Source of the DNA: Plicaturopsis crispa FD-325 SS-3
Lineage: Eukaryota; Basidiomycota; Agaricomycetes; Amylocorticiales; Amylocorticiaceae
DNA: 64,000 nucleotides
Direction of reading: 5' to 3'
NCBI GenBank assembly: GCA_000827205.1
Contig: KN832555.1
Span: 1,476,893 to 1,540,892, forward strand
Positions 11,379 to 23,392 of this stretch are shown here, piece after piece; position 1 is the stretch's first letter; each line of letters starts with the position of its first letter. The position numbers and the translations under genes are program-made. The notes beneath the pieces were generated by a model. The model was not told where the DNA came from. It did no database searches and was given only the letters and a program-made list of their open reading frames with translations.

Positions 11379-12173
11379 ATGGACCCGCTGTCGTCCCCAC
11401 CACACGCCCCGCCTCTGCAGCCGCCAGTTCCATTCGCAGATTTCGAGTTCTCGTTCGACCCGGCTCTATCTAACCTCTTCCCCGCACCACCCCCGCTCCC
11501 CTCATCCGCGGATCTGTTCTCGCCGTCAGAAACAACCGACCTGCTCGGTTTCCTCGATAACTTCAACTGGGAGTTCGATGTCCCAGAGCCTACGCCGGTC
11601 GAACAGCACCACGGCGGAAAGACACTTCCCCCATACTCCAATCCACATCTCGACACCGCACCAGAGCCATCCACATCTTCGCGCTCGAAACCGACGACAC
11701 GATCCGCCTCCTCCCGTGCGACCCCGCATGCGACGTCGCCTATCTTACCGAGTCCGAGTGCCGCGCAGTCTTCCACCAAACCTGCATCGCCGCCCGCGGA
11801 CGACAAACCTGCACCCGGTTCGCGACCGTCTAAACCCCTGCTGTCCACCCCGCAGAAGCGGCTGAACCATATCATGTCCGAACAGAAGCGGCGTAACGCG
11901 ATACGCGACGGCTACGCGCAGCTCATCGCGTTGCTCGGCGCGCCGGGGCTGGGCATGCCCACGCGCGGTCGTCCGAAGGGGAGCGGGAGCGGGGGGAAGG
12001 GCAGCACGAAGGGGAAGAGCGGGGTACTGTTTAGGGCCGTGGAATATACGAAGTGGTTGGAGGAAGGCAGGGACGCGTTGAGGGAAGAGGTGGAGAGGGT
12101 GGAGCGTGCGGCTGGAATGGGCATGGGCGGGCACGGACACGGACACGGGTATGGGCAGGGGCATGGGCGGTAG
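11379..12173 (+). CDS. Basic helix-loop-helix transcription factor
   Basis: One exon, 264 residues. The N-terminal half is Pro/Ser-rich with an acidic-aromatic patch (DLLGFLDNFNWEFDV) that could activate transcription. The bHLH domain begins near residue 160 with KRLNHIMSEQKRRNAIRDGY. The basic region carries H..E..RR, the pattern that reads E-box (CANNTG) DNA, and helix 1 follows. The loop is long and Gly/Lys-rich, then helix 2 continues as VLFRAVEYTKWLEEGRDAL. The C-terminus is a short Gly/His-rich repeat (GHGHGHGYGQGHGR). The motif resembles fungal Ino4/Cbf1-type bHLH factors, but a specific orthologue cannot be named. It lies divergent from the Zn2Cys6 gene. Confidence 0.85.
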   Translation: MDPLSSPPHAPPLQPPVPFADFEFSFDPALSNLFPAPPPLPSSADLFSPSETTDLLGFLDNFNWEFDVPEPTPVEQHHGGKTLPPYSNPHLDTAPEPSTSSRSKPTTRSASSRATPHATSPILPSPSAAQSSTKPASPPADDKPAPGSRPSKPLLSTPQKRLNHIMSEQKRRNAIRDGYAQLIALLGAPGLGMPTRGRPKGSGSGGKGSTKGKSGVLFRAVEYTKWLEEGRDALREEVERVERAAGMGMGGHGHGHGYGQGHGR

Positions 12174-13155
12174 GATTGCAGCTGGACGCGTACCTCCCGG
12201 GCGCGTTCCGTTTTCCGTGTCTCTCACATATATCCACGCGTTTCACGATATCCCTTTGATTTTTTATTCCTCTCTGCTAATTCCTGCGCTACCTCTGTGT
12301 CTACATGCTGCGGTACTACTGTTGTAACTCTGTACTTTACGCAGAAAATCATCACCGCAATTGATTGTATTCGTGTGTCGAATCCCTCGCGGTTGATCCT
12401 GCTGAGCACTAATCACTAAAATCATTACGCGCCTACCCAAGCCAAGCTCAAGCGACTAGATAACAATCCTAAAAGTTACAAGACTACCGCGGGCTCCGGT
12501 TTGCCCAGACCCGAGTAGTATGTAAAGATCTCGAGAACTATCGCCGATCACCATCTCGAGATACATAGGGCATACGCATCCACTATTAGAGAACGGGCGT
12601 TTCGACGGATGTATGTATTGAATTTAGTTCTAGTGGGGATGGTCGGTCAACAAAGCTGTTGTGCGCACCAGGACCAGAGTAATCCGGGGTAGTCCTGAGA
12701 CAGCCTGAGACGAAATCTGAACGACAGGACTTGCCAAAGTGGGAGCAAGAAGCACCGAAGGACACGAGGGAAGGCTGATTGCAGCGCGCCATGACAACTT
12801 CAATTTATTATTGGGACCAGAGTGGCCGGCGTGTGCGAGTTTCCTCCTGTTCTCAACCTGCTGTAGCGCTATTTCTCTCTCGTTTTTCCTTTGCCTTCCC
12901 TTTCTATCTGCACATCGGCAGGACCGTCGCAGTCGTTTCACAACGCTCGTCTGCCCAGACACCGTGCTCTCGTCCTGGTCGGCCGTTCGTCCTTTATTCC
13001 CCTGCCCTAGTGGCATTTCCATTCTTTCACGGTCCCTGCTTCGCGACGAGGTTTGAGTACCTCGTTTAACGGCTTCACGTATGTTCTGCGCCTTCGTCTT
13101 CACTGAATTGCGCGTGAATGTCGCTCAAATGTATGCACAGACTTTCACGGCCATC
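12174..13155. other. Intergenic, CT-rich promoter region of membrane protein gene
   Basis: About 980 bp. The left part is the 3' flank of the bHLH gene. From about 12860 to 13055 the plus strand is rich in C and T, as is common just upstream of fungal transcription starts. The open frames there (12739-13056 and 12779-13069) look like by-products of this composition. No gene supported. Confidence 0.5.
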
Positions 13156-15775
13156 ATGCGTGTCAAGCAGTTATGGGAGTATGTTCCCCTCCCCTCGAAA
13201 TTAAAGCTTTTGGTATGTCGCGTATCTTCTTGTGCTGCTGTGATAGATACGAAGGAGGGGCTTAGCTCGGGCAGAGGATCCTGCGAGGGGGATGTGCGAT
13301 TACTGTGGCGGATGTATGCTGATTACTTTCGTCTCACAGTGGGACAGGATCACATTCTCGCGTCTCACCACCTTCTACTTCATCTTCTCTGTGCTCCACT
13401 GCATCATCCAGGTCGTCTTTCAGACGCAGGCGTTCTTCATCAACCAGCATGCTGCCACGCTTTTGTACAGCATAATGTCCGAGGGCGGGGCGACAGCACC
13501 AGGCTTCCCTGTCCTGGGTAACGATCTGCGCCAGTGCACCTCTGTCCCTAACACCGTATCTGCTGCCTCGTGTCAAGTCGTATGGTCCCCGCAGGCTGCA
13601 GCAGCTGCTTCCGCTTCAGCGGCGCAATGGTATGCCAGCAATCAGACGACTGCTTTCGCTGATAACGCACATGTCTCGTCGTCGACAACATCGCAGGCGG
13701 CATCCTCGACAGTCGCTGCCACTACCACATCTGCCGCTACGTCCTCTTCTTCTGTATCCGCGTCTGCTGTGTCTTCGTCCACCGCATCTCGGTCGGTCGC
13801 GTCTTCGCCATCCGCTGTGGCCTCTCCAGTCAAGACTGCAAGTGCTACTTCGTCAGTGGCTGTGACCAAGGTTGCGGCATTATCCATCACATCCTCCAGC
13901 AAAACTTCTGCATCAAGCGCCGCTACCTCATCTGTCACAGCCAACCTGGGCGATGATGACGAGGAAGAGGAAGAGGAGGTGGAGTCAGATGACGCAGATG
14001 GCGACCAGGCGCAGCACAAAGTCACACTGATCATTGCGGTATGCATTACCTTGTGAAGTTGCATCTGAAGTCTCTCATGTCCGGTTAAACACACAGCACA
14101 ACCATAAGCGGGACAGCACAGTGGGCGACGTGACTATCGAACACAAGGGCTCAGGCAACCAGACACAGGTAACCGTCAACGGTGTCTCGCGTAACGGGAA
14201 ACCGTTGGTGCTTGATCATGTCTGCCTCGAGGCGTTGAACTGGCCTGTATCTGTGTACGTGCTTTTTCTCACTGATGCTGGATATTTTTTGACATCACTC
14301 TCAGCCTGCTCAACACGAAGCGGGAGGACATCACTTTCATTGCGTTCCAGTGGTGGGTTTTGGGCATGTCTACCGTCGCTGTAAGTATGTGATTCTTGAT
14401 TTATTTGCTGGCAACTCACTCGTCTACAACAGCTTTTGAATGAATCTATTCCTCACATGTGAATACTTTGTTCCGGATTTTTTGTGTCGAATCCGTGTAC
14501 TGACCGAGTGTACAGTATCGCATCTCTGCTCACCCACTTGCTCGCGACGGCATGGGCTGCCTTCCAGATTACCAACACGGCTTCCTTCCACAGTGAATTC
14601 GCTCGTCTGACCACCAACGGCGCATGCAAGGGCAACAACCTCCTCCCGGACTACTGGATCGCACGCGGCAATGCAGAGATACCCAGCTTGGCCCTCAACG
14701 CTGCAGCACTCTTATTGTCTGCATTCCTCACGTGGAGACTCATCAAGGTTGGCCACTTCGTTTGCTCCTGCGCACATAAAGGCTCACGATGTCGCATGCA
14801 TAGGCTTTCGGATGGCAGACCTTCAAGCGCGTAGGCGCTTCTCTGACTATCAACCGCGTGTACAAGGTTGTTCTCACACTGTCCATCACTATCCAACTGT
14901 CCCTGTTCTTCATGGTCGCCACTCTCGCCATCTGGCTCGACCAGCTCTGGAATGGTTCGATCGCTATATATGCTGAAAGGAGCGAGCTGTACAAGGTCTT
15001 CTCCGCTATCGTGCTCGCAGTAAGTGGATGTGGTTCGTCATGATGTTTACAACTGACCGAAGACTCGCGGTTCCCTAGTTGCTGCTGCCTTGGTTGATGA
15101 CAGGATGGTTCGCCGTTCGCCGCGAGGCCAGGACCCTCATGATGATCTTCCTCGGGCTGTGCATTGTGTACATGGCAGGTTGGGCCGCCATGTTTGCGGC
15201 GACGACGTTCCGGTGGACGTTTGTACAATGGCGTTTCTTCAGCGTCATCGCGTCTGCTTCCGTCGCTCTGACTATTGCCGCATTTGGGCTTGGTCTCGTC
15301 TGCCGCATAAACTTTGGTAAAGGCTTGCCACGTTATCGTGAGTCCAAGAACACAATTCTATTCGTCGAGGGGCCCGACTGACCATCGTGAACTAGTGAAT
15401 GCGCAGGAGCCGCTCCCAGGCGACGACTTCGTTCCGGCATTACCCTACGGCAATGATCTCGAGAAGGTCGACTTCCCGTCCAATGAGAAGCCCGTCCCGA
15501 CATACTCTGCCGCCTTCGGCTCGGGTGACGAGGTCCCCCCTCCTGGCCAGATGTTCGCAGGTCGGCAGATGGGCCCCCGCTTCTACAGCGCCAACGCTGA
15601 GCCTTTCGAGTCCGAGGCCGACGTCACCGCGCCGCAACGCGCGCACACGCGCTCGCCCTCTGAGGTGTCGCGAGAAGCACCGCTTGTGCGGAAGACTAGC
15701 CGAGCCAGTGAGCGCAGTTTTGACAGTACGACATCGTCATCTCTGGGGCATTCGAAACGCTGGGTCATTGAGTGA
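13156..15775 (+). CDS. Multipass membrane protein with Ser/Ala/Thr-rich loop, function unknown
   Basis: Nine exons: 13156-13212, 13340-14038, 14097-14254, 14305-14380, 14433-14458, 14516-14747, 14804-15019, 15079-15337 and 15396-15775; about 700 residues. One membrane span (FYFIFSVLHCIIQVVF) near the N-terminus is followed by a 200-residue region very rich in Ser, Thr and Ala with an acidic run (DDDEEEEEE). This region is likely extracytosolic and O-mannosylated. After it come six or seven more hydrophobic spans (for example TIQLSLFFMVATLAIWL and SVALTIAAFGLGLVCRI). The C-terminus is a Pro/Ser-rich tail with many potential phosphosites. The layout recalls a seven-span receptor or sensor, but no family motif was recognised and no ligand can be proposed. 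The first exon is the least certain part: its 127-bp intron is long for this locus, and translation could instead start at 13292. Confidence 0.7.
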
Positions 15776-16083
15776 CCGCGTTTGTGTTATTACTTTCGAT
15801 CGAGGGCCATACCATCCTGGGTCTGACAGCGCTTTCAGCGTATTGCATTGCTTGTTGTATATAATTCCATGTTTTTTGCATTCAAAAAGCGCTAAACAAT
15901 GTATCGGATTCCTAGCATACGGGGCAGGCATAACTTTAAGAATTGAAGAGGTCGTGTTTCGTGGAGTAAATTATACCGGTATATAAGAACGGGCACAGTG
16001 TTGTCAGCAATACTTGTACAGAAAACTATGAAAACTAGGCTACAATGCGATTGTCCGTGGCATCCAAGCGAAAAATTGGTCAT

Positions 16084-19000
16084 TTAAGAAGAAGAGAGGG
16101 GCGAGGGGTCGTAAACTGATTCTGAACATTCTGAAGTGGGGAGGTCGGGAGACGTTGCACCGGGTGACTGGGATTTGATCGCCTCCACTTCCTTCTCCTG
16201 CATGATCGCAGCCTGTCGGGCGACGGACGCGTTCTCAAAAGTGGCATCATGCGCGAGGTCAGCGGCAGGACTGGTGGCGGTCTCGGCCTCCTCATAACTG
16301 AGTAGTGCCTCCCGGAAGTCCATCATCCACGGATGATCCATGAGTTCGATAGCCGTCGGTCGCCTCATGGGGTCGATGGTAAGGCACTGTTTTATGAAAC
16401 TAATGCCCAAGTCGCTTAGTTGGCCAGCTTCAGGGAGCGGAGGGTGTTGTGTGGCAACACCAATATGGAACATAATTGCCCTATGCATCGATATTAGCGG
16501 CAACGAGGAACGAAAGAGAGGAAGGAACGTACCATTCATTATCGAGGTTGCTCCACGGTTTCTTCCCCGTGGCGAATTCAAGCACGACGCAGCCGAGGGA
16601 CCATATATCCATCGCACCATGCCGACCACGTTTGTCGTTCTTGATGATTTCCGGAGACATATACATGGGAGTGCCCGTCAGGCTGTTGTTCATCCCCAGA
16701 CCACCGACGCCAGGCACTCCTGGGGGAGCTAGCGGTTCTGCTGTCCCGCGGCGTGAACGTTTCATCGAACGGTGGTTCTTAGCGAGGATCTTAGCCGCGC
16801 CGAAATCAACAAATTTGATGACGCCTAGATGGTCGAGCAGGATATCTATCAGGAATGTGAGTGCATGGTCAACTGAAAGAAAGGCGGAAATGCTCACTGT
16901 CGGGTTTGATATCTCGGTGAACGATGCCTTTAGAATGCAAGTACGCCAAACCCTCAAGCATTTGCATAGTGTAGACTTGAATTATGCCCTCGTCCTCAAT
17001 GCGACCATGCTCCAGCAGTGCAGCTAAGCTGCCCCCTTGACAATATTCTTCGAAGATATAGACTTTGTCTCGATGGACTTCGATGCCGTAGTACTCAACC
17101 ACATTTGGGTGGTGAAGCATCTCCATGACGCTGAGCTCGTCCTTGATCTGAGAGTATAGGTTGGGTAGTCCGGAAAGCTCCTGGAACTTGATCTCTTTGA
17201 CAGCCATGAGAGAGCCTGAGTCCAAATTGACGGCGAGATATACGGAGCCGAAGGCGCCAGCTCCGATGAAGCGACCTTGCTGCCAACGTATCGAGATGTT
17301 TGAGCTGGAGGAAGCTAGGAAGACCAACGAGCGGTCTTCCGCCTTCTCATCGTCGAGGACTCTGCCGATCACGCGCTGTTCCGATCCAACAACAGCGCGG
17401 CTCTCGTCCAATTCGTGGAGTGCGCGAGTGACCTTCTCCCAGTACATTCGTATACTTGAGTCGGTGAATGCAAAAGGGCCGCCGTTAGCCAAGTTCTCAC
17501 TGTCGTCTGGTGAGGCGGAGCGGACGAAGTGGTCCTCCTTCTCAATCCTCGCATCCGAGGCTTGCTGACGCAGGAGTTCCTCTTGTCGTTCCTTCTCCTT
17601 CCGGGCCTCCAATGTAGAACGGGCACCGAGGATATCGAAATGACTGATGAGCAGTGTCATGCAGCTTGCGACCTTCTGTCGTAACATCTCGAATTGATCG
17701 TCAGGTAAATGCAATATGTTGTTGCGCCGTGTCCGATGGAGAGCAAATTCTAGGGCATTGACGGCCCATTTGAACGTCTTTCTATCGGTCGGGTCGCAGT
17801 CGTCGCAGATAAACGATACCCAAGAGATGGCGAGTCTGATCAAGAGGCGATTGAATTTGTGGAGAGAAGCCCGCTCCATGTACTTGTGCGCATGTTGCCC
17901 ATGCTCAGATGCGAAGAGGTACCAGTTTTCGAGTAACTCCTGGCATCCAGTGGCAACACGTAGCGAATTCCGTACATGATGGACCGAGTCTACGATTGAC
18001 TCGGCTAGGCGATTTGTGGCACGCGCGATCTTTCGGAGTTCGCGGTTGACGCGGGGCAAATGCGCCTGTTGGTCTATGAGACATGGGAGTGGGCCGAGCG
18101 ATGTTTCCAACGGCTCGCCGTCCTCATCGATGGGCATGAAGACTTCGGCGAACTGTTGCTTGGCTATAGCCAGGCGTCGCTGGGGCCCATCTGCAATGAG
18201 GCGAACGCGATTGTCCTTCAGGTCTAGCTCGACTTTCGACAGTGGTAACATCACCACGAGGCCGTTCCATACGAACTGGCTGCGAGGGGAGAGAACCAAA
18301 AGGTAGCTGGCCTCCTCGTATTCGTCGTCGAACTCGTTACCGGTATCCACTATCCGGATGCCATCCTCAGTGACGACTTCATGGACGTGGAAGGCTTCCA
18401 TAAGTATACGGCGAATGGCATCGGGGCGATCACGCAAGCTCATAGGCGCGACAATGTAAGTCCCGTCTTCCTCGTATGTGTTGGTGAATACAAGGAAGTG
18501 GTCGGTCGCCACTAGCGTCGCGATGAAGACGTCTAGGGGAACATCTTCCAAGTTGTACTCGGCGGAATTGCTAAATCGCTGGGTGAGAACGCTGGTGATA
18601 CCTTCGTAAGTACTAGTGCTATCTAAAAGGCCAGCAAAGTGAATCGTACCGTGCAAAACGTTGTAGCTTCCGGTAACGCAGCCGCACGCTGTCAAGGATC
18701 TTGCCGTACCAACTAACCATCTGTTCATCGGTCATTTGTTTGCTGACACCACTACCCTGCATAGCGGTTTGAAAAGCGGACTTGCTGCCATTCACACGAG
18801 GCTGCGTACTGGGTCGGTCGTCGGCTGTCGGTACACGGACTTGTGTTTCGAAATAATTTGTAACGCGAACCATTAACTTGTTCGTGAGAGCGCTGTACGA
18901 TTAAGGGTCAACGCATGCCGACAAGACGTATTGAAGATGAATACCATAGTTGTTCAGCCACCACAGAAGATCCCCCGACGGTCGTCATACTGACATCGTT

Positions 19001-20569
19001 GAAGGTAGCCCACTGCGCCTCCAACACATCGGTTTCTTTGAAGTAGATGCCCTTGGCGCCACTCTTCAATTTCCAGTGAATGAGTCGGAAGAAGATTATG
19101 AGTGCATCGATGATCGTCTTGTCGTAGTCCTCGCTTATGCATTGAGGTAGGTTCCAATGACCGCCCGGATCGGGGGAGAGGAAAGCCTCGTACTGCCTCT
19201 TGAGGGTGCACGCGAGACCGATATTCAGTTTCAAATCCTCCGTCATCTGGTCGATGATCAGCACTTCTGGATCCTTCAGTTTCTGGACGTAGTCAAGGCG
19301 CACACGCAAGATTGCCTGTGCGAGTTTCGTGGGGAAGGATATGATCGGCACAAGCTCATTCTCGAATGTCGGGAGATTCATGTCGTGGAAAAGGCCCGAG
19401 AGGTTCACCTGCGCGTCGCGCGCGGTCCCTATAAACGAGTGGACAGTGACAAGAAAGCCTTTCTCGAAAGTGCGCTGCAAGGTCTCCTCCTTCAGCACGC
19501 GCTCGACAAAAGTGGTCCCGTCTGCAATTTCCGCCGGACCATTGCGGACGAAACGCGCTGGATGTGAACCGATGGGTATCTCTGCGTTCGTGTTGGGCTG
19601 TGAGACATCGAGTGTCTCGCTGCCCGTCCAACGTCGCAGAAGTGCGGTCTGGTATTTCAGCGAAGAGTGGACTGTCGACCATGTATTGAGCGTGTCGCAG
19701 CGGGCGAGGAAATCACTTTCCATGGCCGCGGGGTTGTCCAGGGCGAAGGCCTTCAGGTTCGGGTAGAGAGACTGCACTACGTCTAACCGACGTAGGAGTC
19801 CATTGACCTGCTTGAACGCGGACGCGCTCTCGTTCTCTCCGGGCGGTGCATTGCAACGAAATCGCAACACTTCTTCTATCACAGGATCCACCGTCCGCAG
19901 CCGCCGTTCTTCCAATGACCTCCGCTCCTCCTCCTCCGAGACACCATGAAACTTGGCGCGCAGACCGAGCCATATATTGAGGTGTATATTGTTATGCTCC
20001 TCCGCAGAAGACTCGAGCGCGACTGCTATTCGGGTCTTTTCCGACTTCAGCACGTCTCCGTCGAGAACAGACGCGAGCATCGTCTGCCATTCTAACCTTT
20101 CTCTGTCCTGCAAAGTCGCAGGCTGGATAGGTTCGGACTCGAGCACAAGGGAAGTGAACCGGTCGATCGCTTCTCCACCCGTCGCGGTTCGAGCGAGATC
20201 TTCATCCTCGCTGTCCCCAGCATCCACCAATTGGCCTAAACCTCTCTGAAAATAATGGCTGTCGGGGTCATTCCTTTGATCCTCCTCGACTCCTGGTTCT
20301 GACCGGTACCGTTGAACAAACTGCGAGTAGATGTCGTTGTATTGGGAAACATGGGGACCTGGTGTAGAGGTAGACGCGCTCGATGCAGAGCTTGAGAACG
20401 AAGGTCTTGGTCGCATCTGCATGCGCCCGCGAAGCTGGCTAGCTGTAGAAACGGAAGTGGGATTCGAGAGAAATCTTGAAGTCGAAGACCATTGATCCTC
20501 GTGTTCATCACCGTCAGGGTCGGTGTGTTGCTCAGGATGGGAGTACAGCGTCGGCGTATGTTTCCTCAT
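16084..20569 (-). CDS. SSK2: SSK2/SSK22/Wis4-type MAP kinase kinase kinase (HOG pathway)
   Basis: Five exons on the minus strand: 20569-18945, 18892-18650, 18591-16898, 16845-16533 and 16480-16084; about 1423 residues, normal for Ssk2. The long N-terminal part includes the conserved Ssk1-binding/autoinhibitory region. The kinase domain (about residues 1057-1345) starts with GRFIGAGAFGSVYLAVN (P-loop), then AVKEIKF (lysine near residue 1085), HRDIKPDNILL, VDFGAAK (DFG), the TPMYMSPEII activation segment and DIWSLGCVV. Ssk2 receives the signal from the response regulator Ssk1 and phosphorylates Pbs2, which activates Hog1 in osmotic and oxidative stress. It acts in the cytosol. The open frame extends upstream of 20569 without an ATG (the first codon there is GTG at 20653), so I chose the first ATG, residue run MRKHTPTLYS. 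It shares a 227-bp divergent promoter with DRG1. Confidence 0.92.
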
Positions 20570-20796
20570 TTCGTAGTAGCGGCAGCGCGACGGCCTAGGG
20601 CCAGGCGGTAAAAAGTCAAGACTTTCCCAAGCAGAAGAAATGTCTTTCGTCACTGCAGAAACACGACGCAGGGTATGTACTTGCCCACCACGTGGCTTTC
20701 ATTCTTGCAATAATTTGCCGGAGCCTGAGCGCGGCACCTCGAGCATCTCATTCACTAACCACTTACTATCCCAGTGCACCTTCAATATCTACGAAG
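20570..20796. promoter_or_regulatory. Divergent promoter between SSK2 and DRG1
   Basis: 227 bp between the two start codons. It must contain both core promoters; no specific factor site was confirmed. Confidence 0.45.
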
Positions 20797-22893
20797 ATGG
20801 GTGTCGTAGAAAAGGTAAGGATTATTTTGAAACTCTATTCGCTGTTCTGACAGTGGTATGTCATGTTTAGATTAAGGAGATCGAGGGTACGTCCCGCAAT
20901 CCCATTCACTGCAATTGCTCTGTCTAAATCCACTGGCGACAGCTGAGATGGCCCGAAGTAAGCCATTCTATGTCTTGCTGTGATGCTGTCTTACAGTTCT
21001 ATCTAGCTCAGAAAAATAAGGTGGGCCCCTACTACCTAGTACGCGCCGACCCGCCTTGATGGCACCGATCAAGTAGGCCACGGAGTACCATCTCGGTCTT
21101 TTGAAGGCCAAACTCGCCCGATACCGAGCACAGTTGCTTGAACCCGCGTCGAAAGGTGGTCCAGCTGGTGTTGGTTTTGATGTGTCCAAGTCTGGAGACG
21201 CGAGGGTAGCGCTGATAGGTTTTCCATCCGTTGGAAAGGTGGGTCGCTAGATCCAGCAGACAAGGCTTCCATTTAATATGGTATACCTCAGTCCACGCTT
21301 CTCAGCAAAACCACGCACACTGCATCGGAGACTGCGGCTTACGAATTCACAACACTTACTGTAAGTGCTTCTGGCTGCTGTTGTAGCACATCATTAAACT
21401 ACCGATAGGCCATTCCTGGAGTCATTGAATACCAAGGTGCACGTATACAACTACTGGATCTTCCAGGTATTGTCGAGGGTGCAAGTCAAGGTCGCGGCCG
21501 TGGACGACAAGTCGTTTCAAGTACGTGTTCCACATTCTACTTGATTGTCAATGGCTGATATTGCTACGACAGCGGCCAAGACAGCGGACTTGATTTTAAT
21601 CATGCTCGATGCTACAAAATCGGAAGAGCAGCGTCATCTGCTTGAGGTTGAGTTGGATGCCGTTGGCATCCGCTTGAATAAGAATAAACCGGATGTCGTC
21701 TTCAAACGACGAACAACTGGCGGCGTTAGTACATCTTCCCAATCTTTAAAGACTATTGCTAATGGATTTGTCCGTTCAATTCTAGATTACCGTGAGACAT
21801 CATGACCGTCCCGCGAAGTTGCACAGATTGACCACCTCCTAGCTCAATACAACGGTCAAGCTCACCAGAACCGACGAAAAGACCATTCGATCCGTTTTAG
21901 CAAGCTGTATGTTAACACACCTTCGACGATATAGTCGCTAACTTGAGTGAAATTAGATAAACTGCACAATTGCGATGTCATGATCCGAGAAGATGTGAGG
22001 TTCCGTGTTCCCCACCTGACCGCTGTGATTACTGATGTTGTACCGTTGAAGATCTCTATAGATGAATTCATTGACGTGCTCATTGGTTCGTTCTATGATA
22101 AGTCTCAGTGGCCTATTCTTATCACCTTTGTTCGGACAGGAACACGGAAATATCTGCCCTGCCTCTGTGAGCACACACCATATCCTGCTTTGCAATACTA
22201 ACGTACGGTATGGGCGTCGCTTAGATGTCTATAACAAGATAGACTCTATCAGCCTCGAGCAAATGGACAAATTAGCGCGCTCCCCGCACTCTGTCGTCAT
22301 CAGCTGTGAGATGGACCTCAAGTACGCCTTGCGCAGTATTGTCAAGTTCCGTGTCCCTTCCCGTGCTGACTGTGTGTATGTGTAGCCTTGATTATCTGAT
22401 CGAACGCATTTGGGCCGAGCTCGGGCTAGTGAAGATATACACGAAGAAGCGCGGCGTAAAGCCTGATTTAGATGACCCAGTTTGTCTCAGGAAGGGTGCC
22501 ACAGTCGAGGTCCGTTCAATCGCTGTTCATTGATTGCCGTCGACTGAAAAATTTTCCGATGGCATATAGACCGTGTGTAACGGTATACATCGATCTCTTG
22601 CCGCGAATTTCCGCTATGGGCTCGTCTGGTACGTCGCCTCTTCACTTGAGTGTCTACTAACATGCTCACATGTAACGACGTTGCAGGGTGAGAGGATATT
22701 TGAGTAACCCTATCGCGTGTGCCCATTTAATCACCGTCGCATTTGTTTAGGGAAAGTCCTCGAAGTTTTCACCGCATGCGCAGAAAGTCAGTCTGGGCCA
22801 CTTGGTCCAGGACGAAGACGTTGTATCCAGTGAGTTCATCCTCTGTTTGAACGCTCGGGCTGTGTGCTTATTTGGGTAGTCTTCACAAAGTAG
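20797..22893 (+). CDS. RBG1: DRG1/RBG1 developmentally regulated GTP-binding protein, with 1-nt and 6-nt exons
   Basis: Nineteen exons: 20797-20814, 20871-20886, 20943-20957, 21007-21020, 21077-21238, 21292-21360, 21409-21520, 21573-21724, 21786-21791, 21843-21906, 21957-21994, 22052-22085, 22140-22166, 22225-22321, 22386-22509, 22570-22628, 22687, 22751-22829 and 22880-22893. They give 366 residues, the family size (human DRG1 has 367). G1 is GFPSVGKST, G3 is DLPGIVEGA, and the NKID motif and TGS domain (LVWGKSSKF, DEDVV) follow. DRG1 is an OBG/DRG-class GTPase that works with a Dfrp/Tma46 partner on translating ribosomes. The 6-nt exon (Ile-Thr) restores the invariant GGI/T-x-NTT motif. The single nucleotide at 22687 completes the Trp codon of LVWG. 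Every intron is 49-64 bp with GT-AG ends. Without the two tiny exons the protein loses conserved residues or shifts frame. Confidence 0.93.
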
Positions 22894-23392
22894 ACGCGCT
22901 TATCTGTGAGATCCAAGCTTGTATTTGTGTACCCATCCTCGATGTAAACGAATATGGACTGCTCTGCTGTGTTATCCCATGGACACACGTGGATATCTAT
23001 CCACCGAACCGGCTACTAGACCTGAGCGAAGCGCTCGGCCGTCCAATTTGACAGTCCGTCAGAGTCCGTCGTCCGTACACTTCCGTACATGTCGCGGCAC
23101 ATAGCGCGATTGCCATGGCTAGTCCCGGTATCCTTGACAATATTTTCGCCCATGTCCTTTCTTGTAAAGATTTCTCGATAACGAGCTCTCGGGAATCCGC
23201 GTGGTGCCTCCTGTGAAGAGATTGCATCGATCACTGAGCGGCAAGTCCTCGATCGACGCGAGCGGAGACTTATAAACTGGGCAGAGCGCGCGGGGGAGTA
23301 CATATACCCGTTAGTTGTCCTCATAGTCCAAAATCTAAGCGCTCTCTCCCTCTTTCGCACTTTCCCTGACATACGCCACCACCCGCCCAGCT
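22894..23392. other. Intergenic, DRG1 3' flank and hydrolase promoter
   Basis: About 500 bp with no recognisable gene on either strand. Short open frames at 22919-23104 and 22997-23227 show no motif. The right end is CT-rich (near 23345-23375), as expected of the promoter of the metallo-hydrolase gene. Confidence 0.5.

Noticed and set aside
13292-14056. A direct start of the membrane protein at 13292
   Set aside because: Possible but less likely: the residues between 13292 and 13339 look like intron sequence read through, and the upstream ATG exon fits in phase.
20570-20653. Extending SSK2 upstream to the GTG at 20653
   Set aside because: The codon is GTG, not ATG. No upstream exon with an ATG could be joined, and the first in-frame ATG is at 20569.
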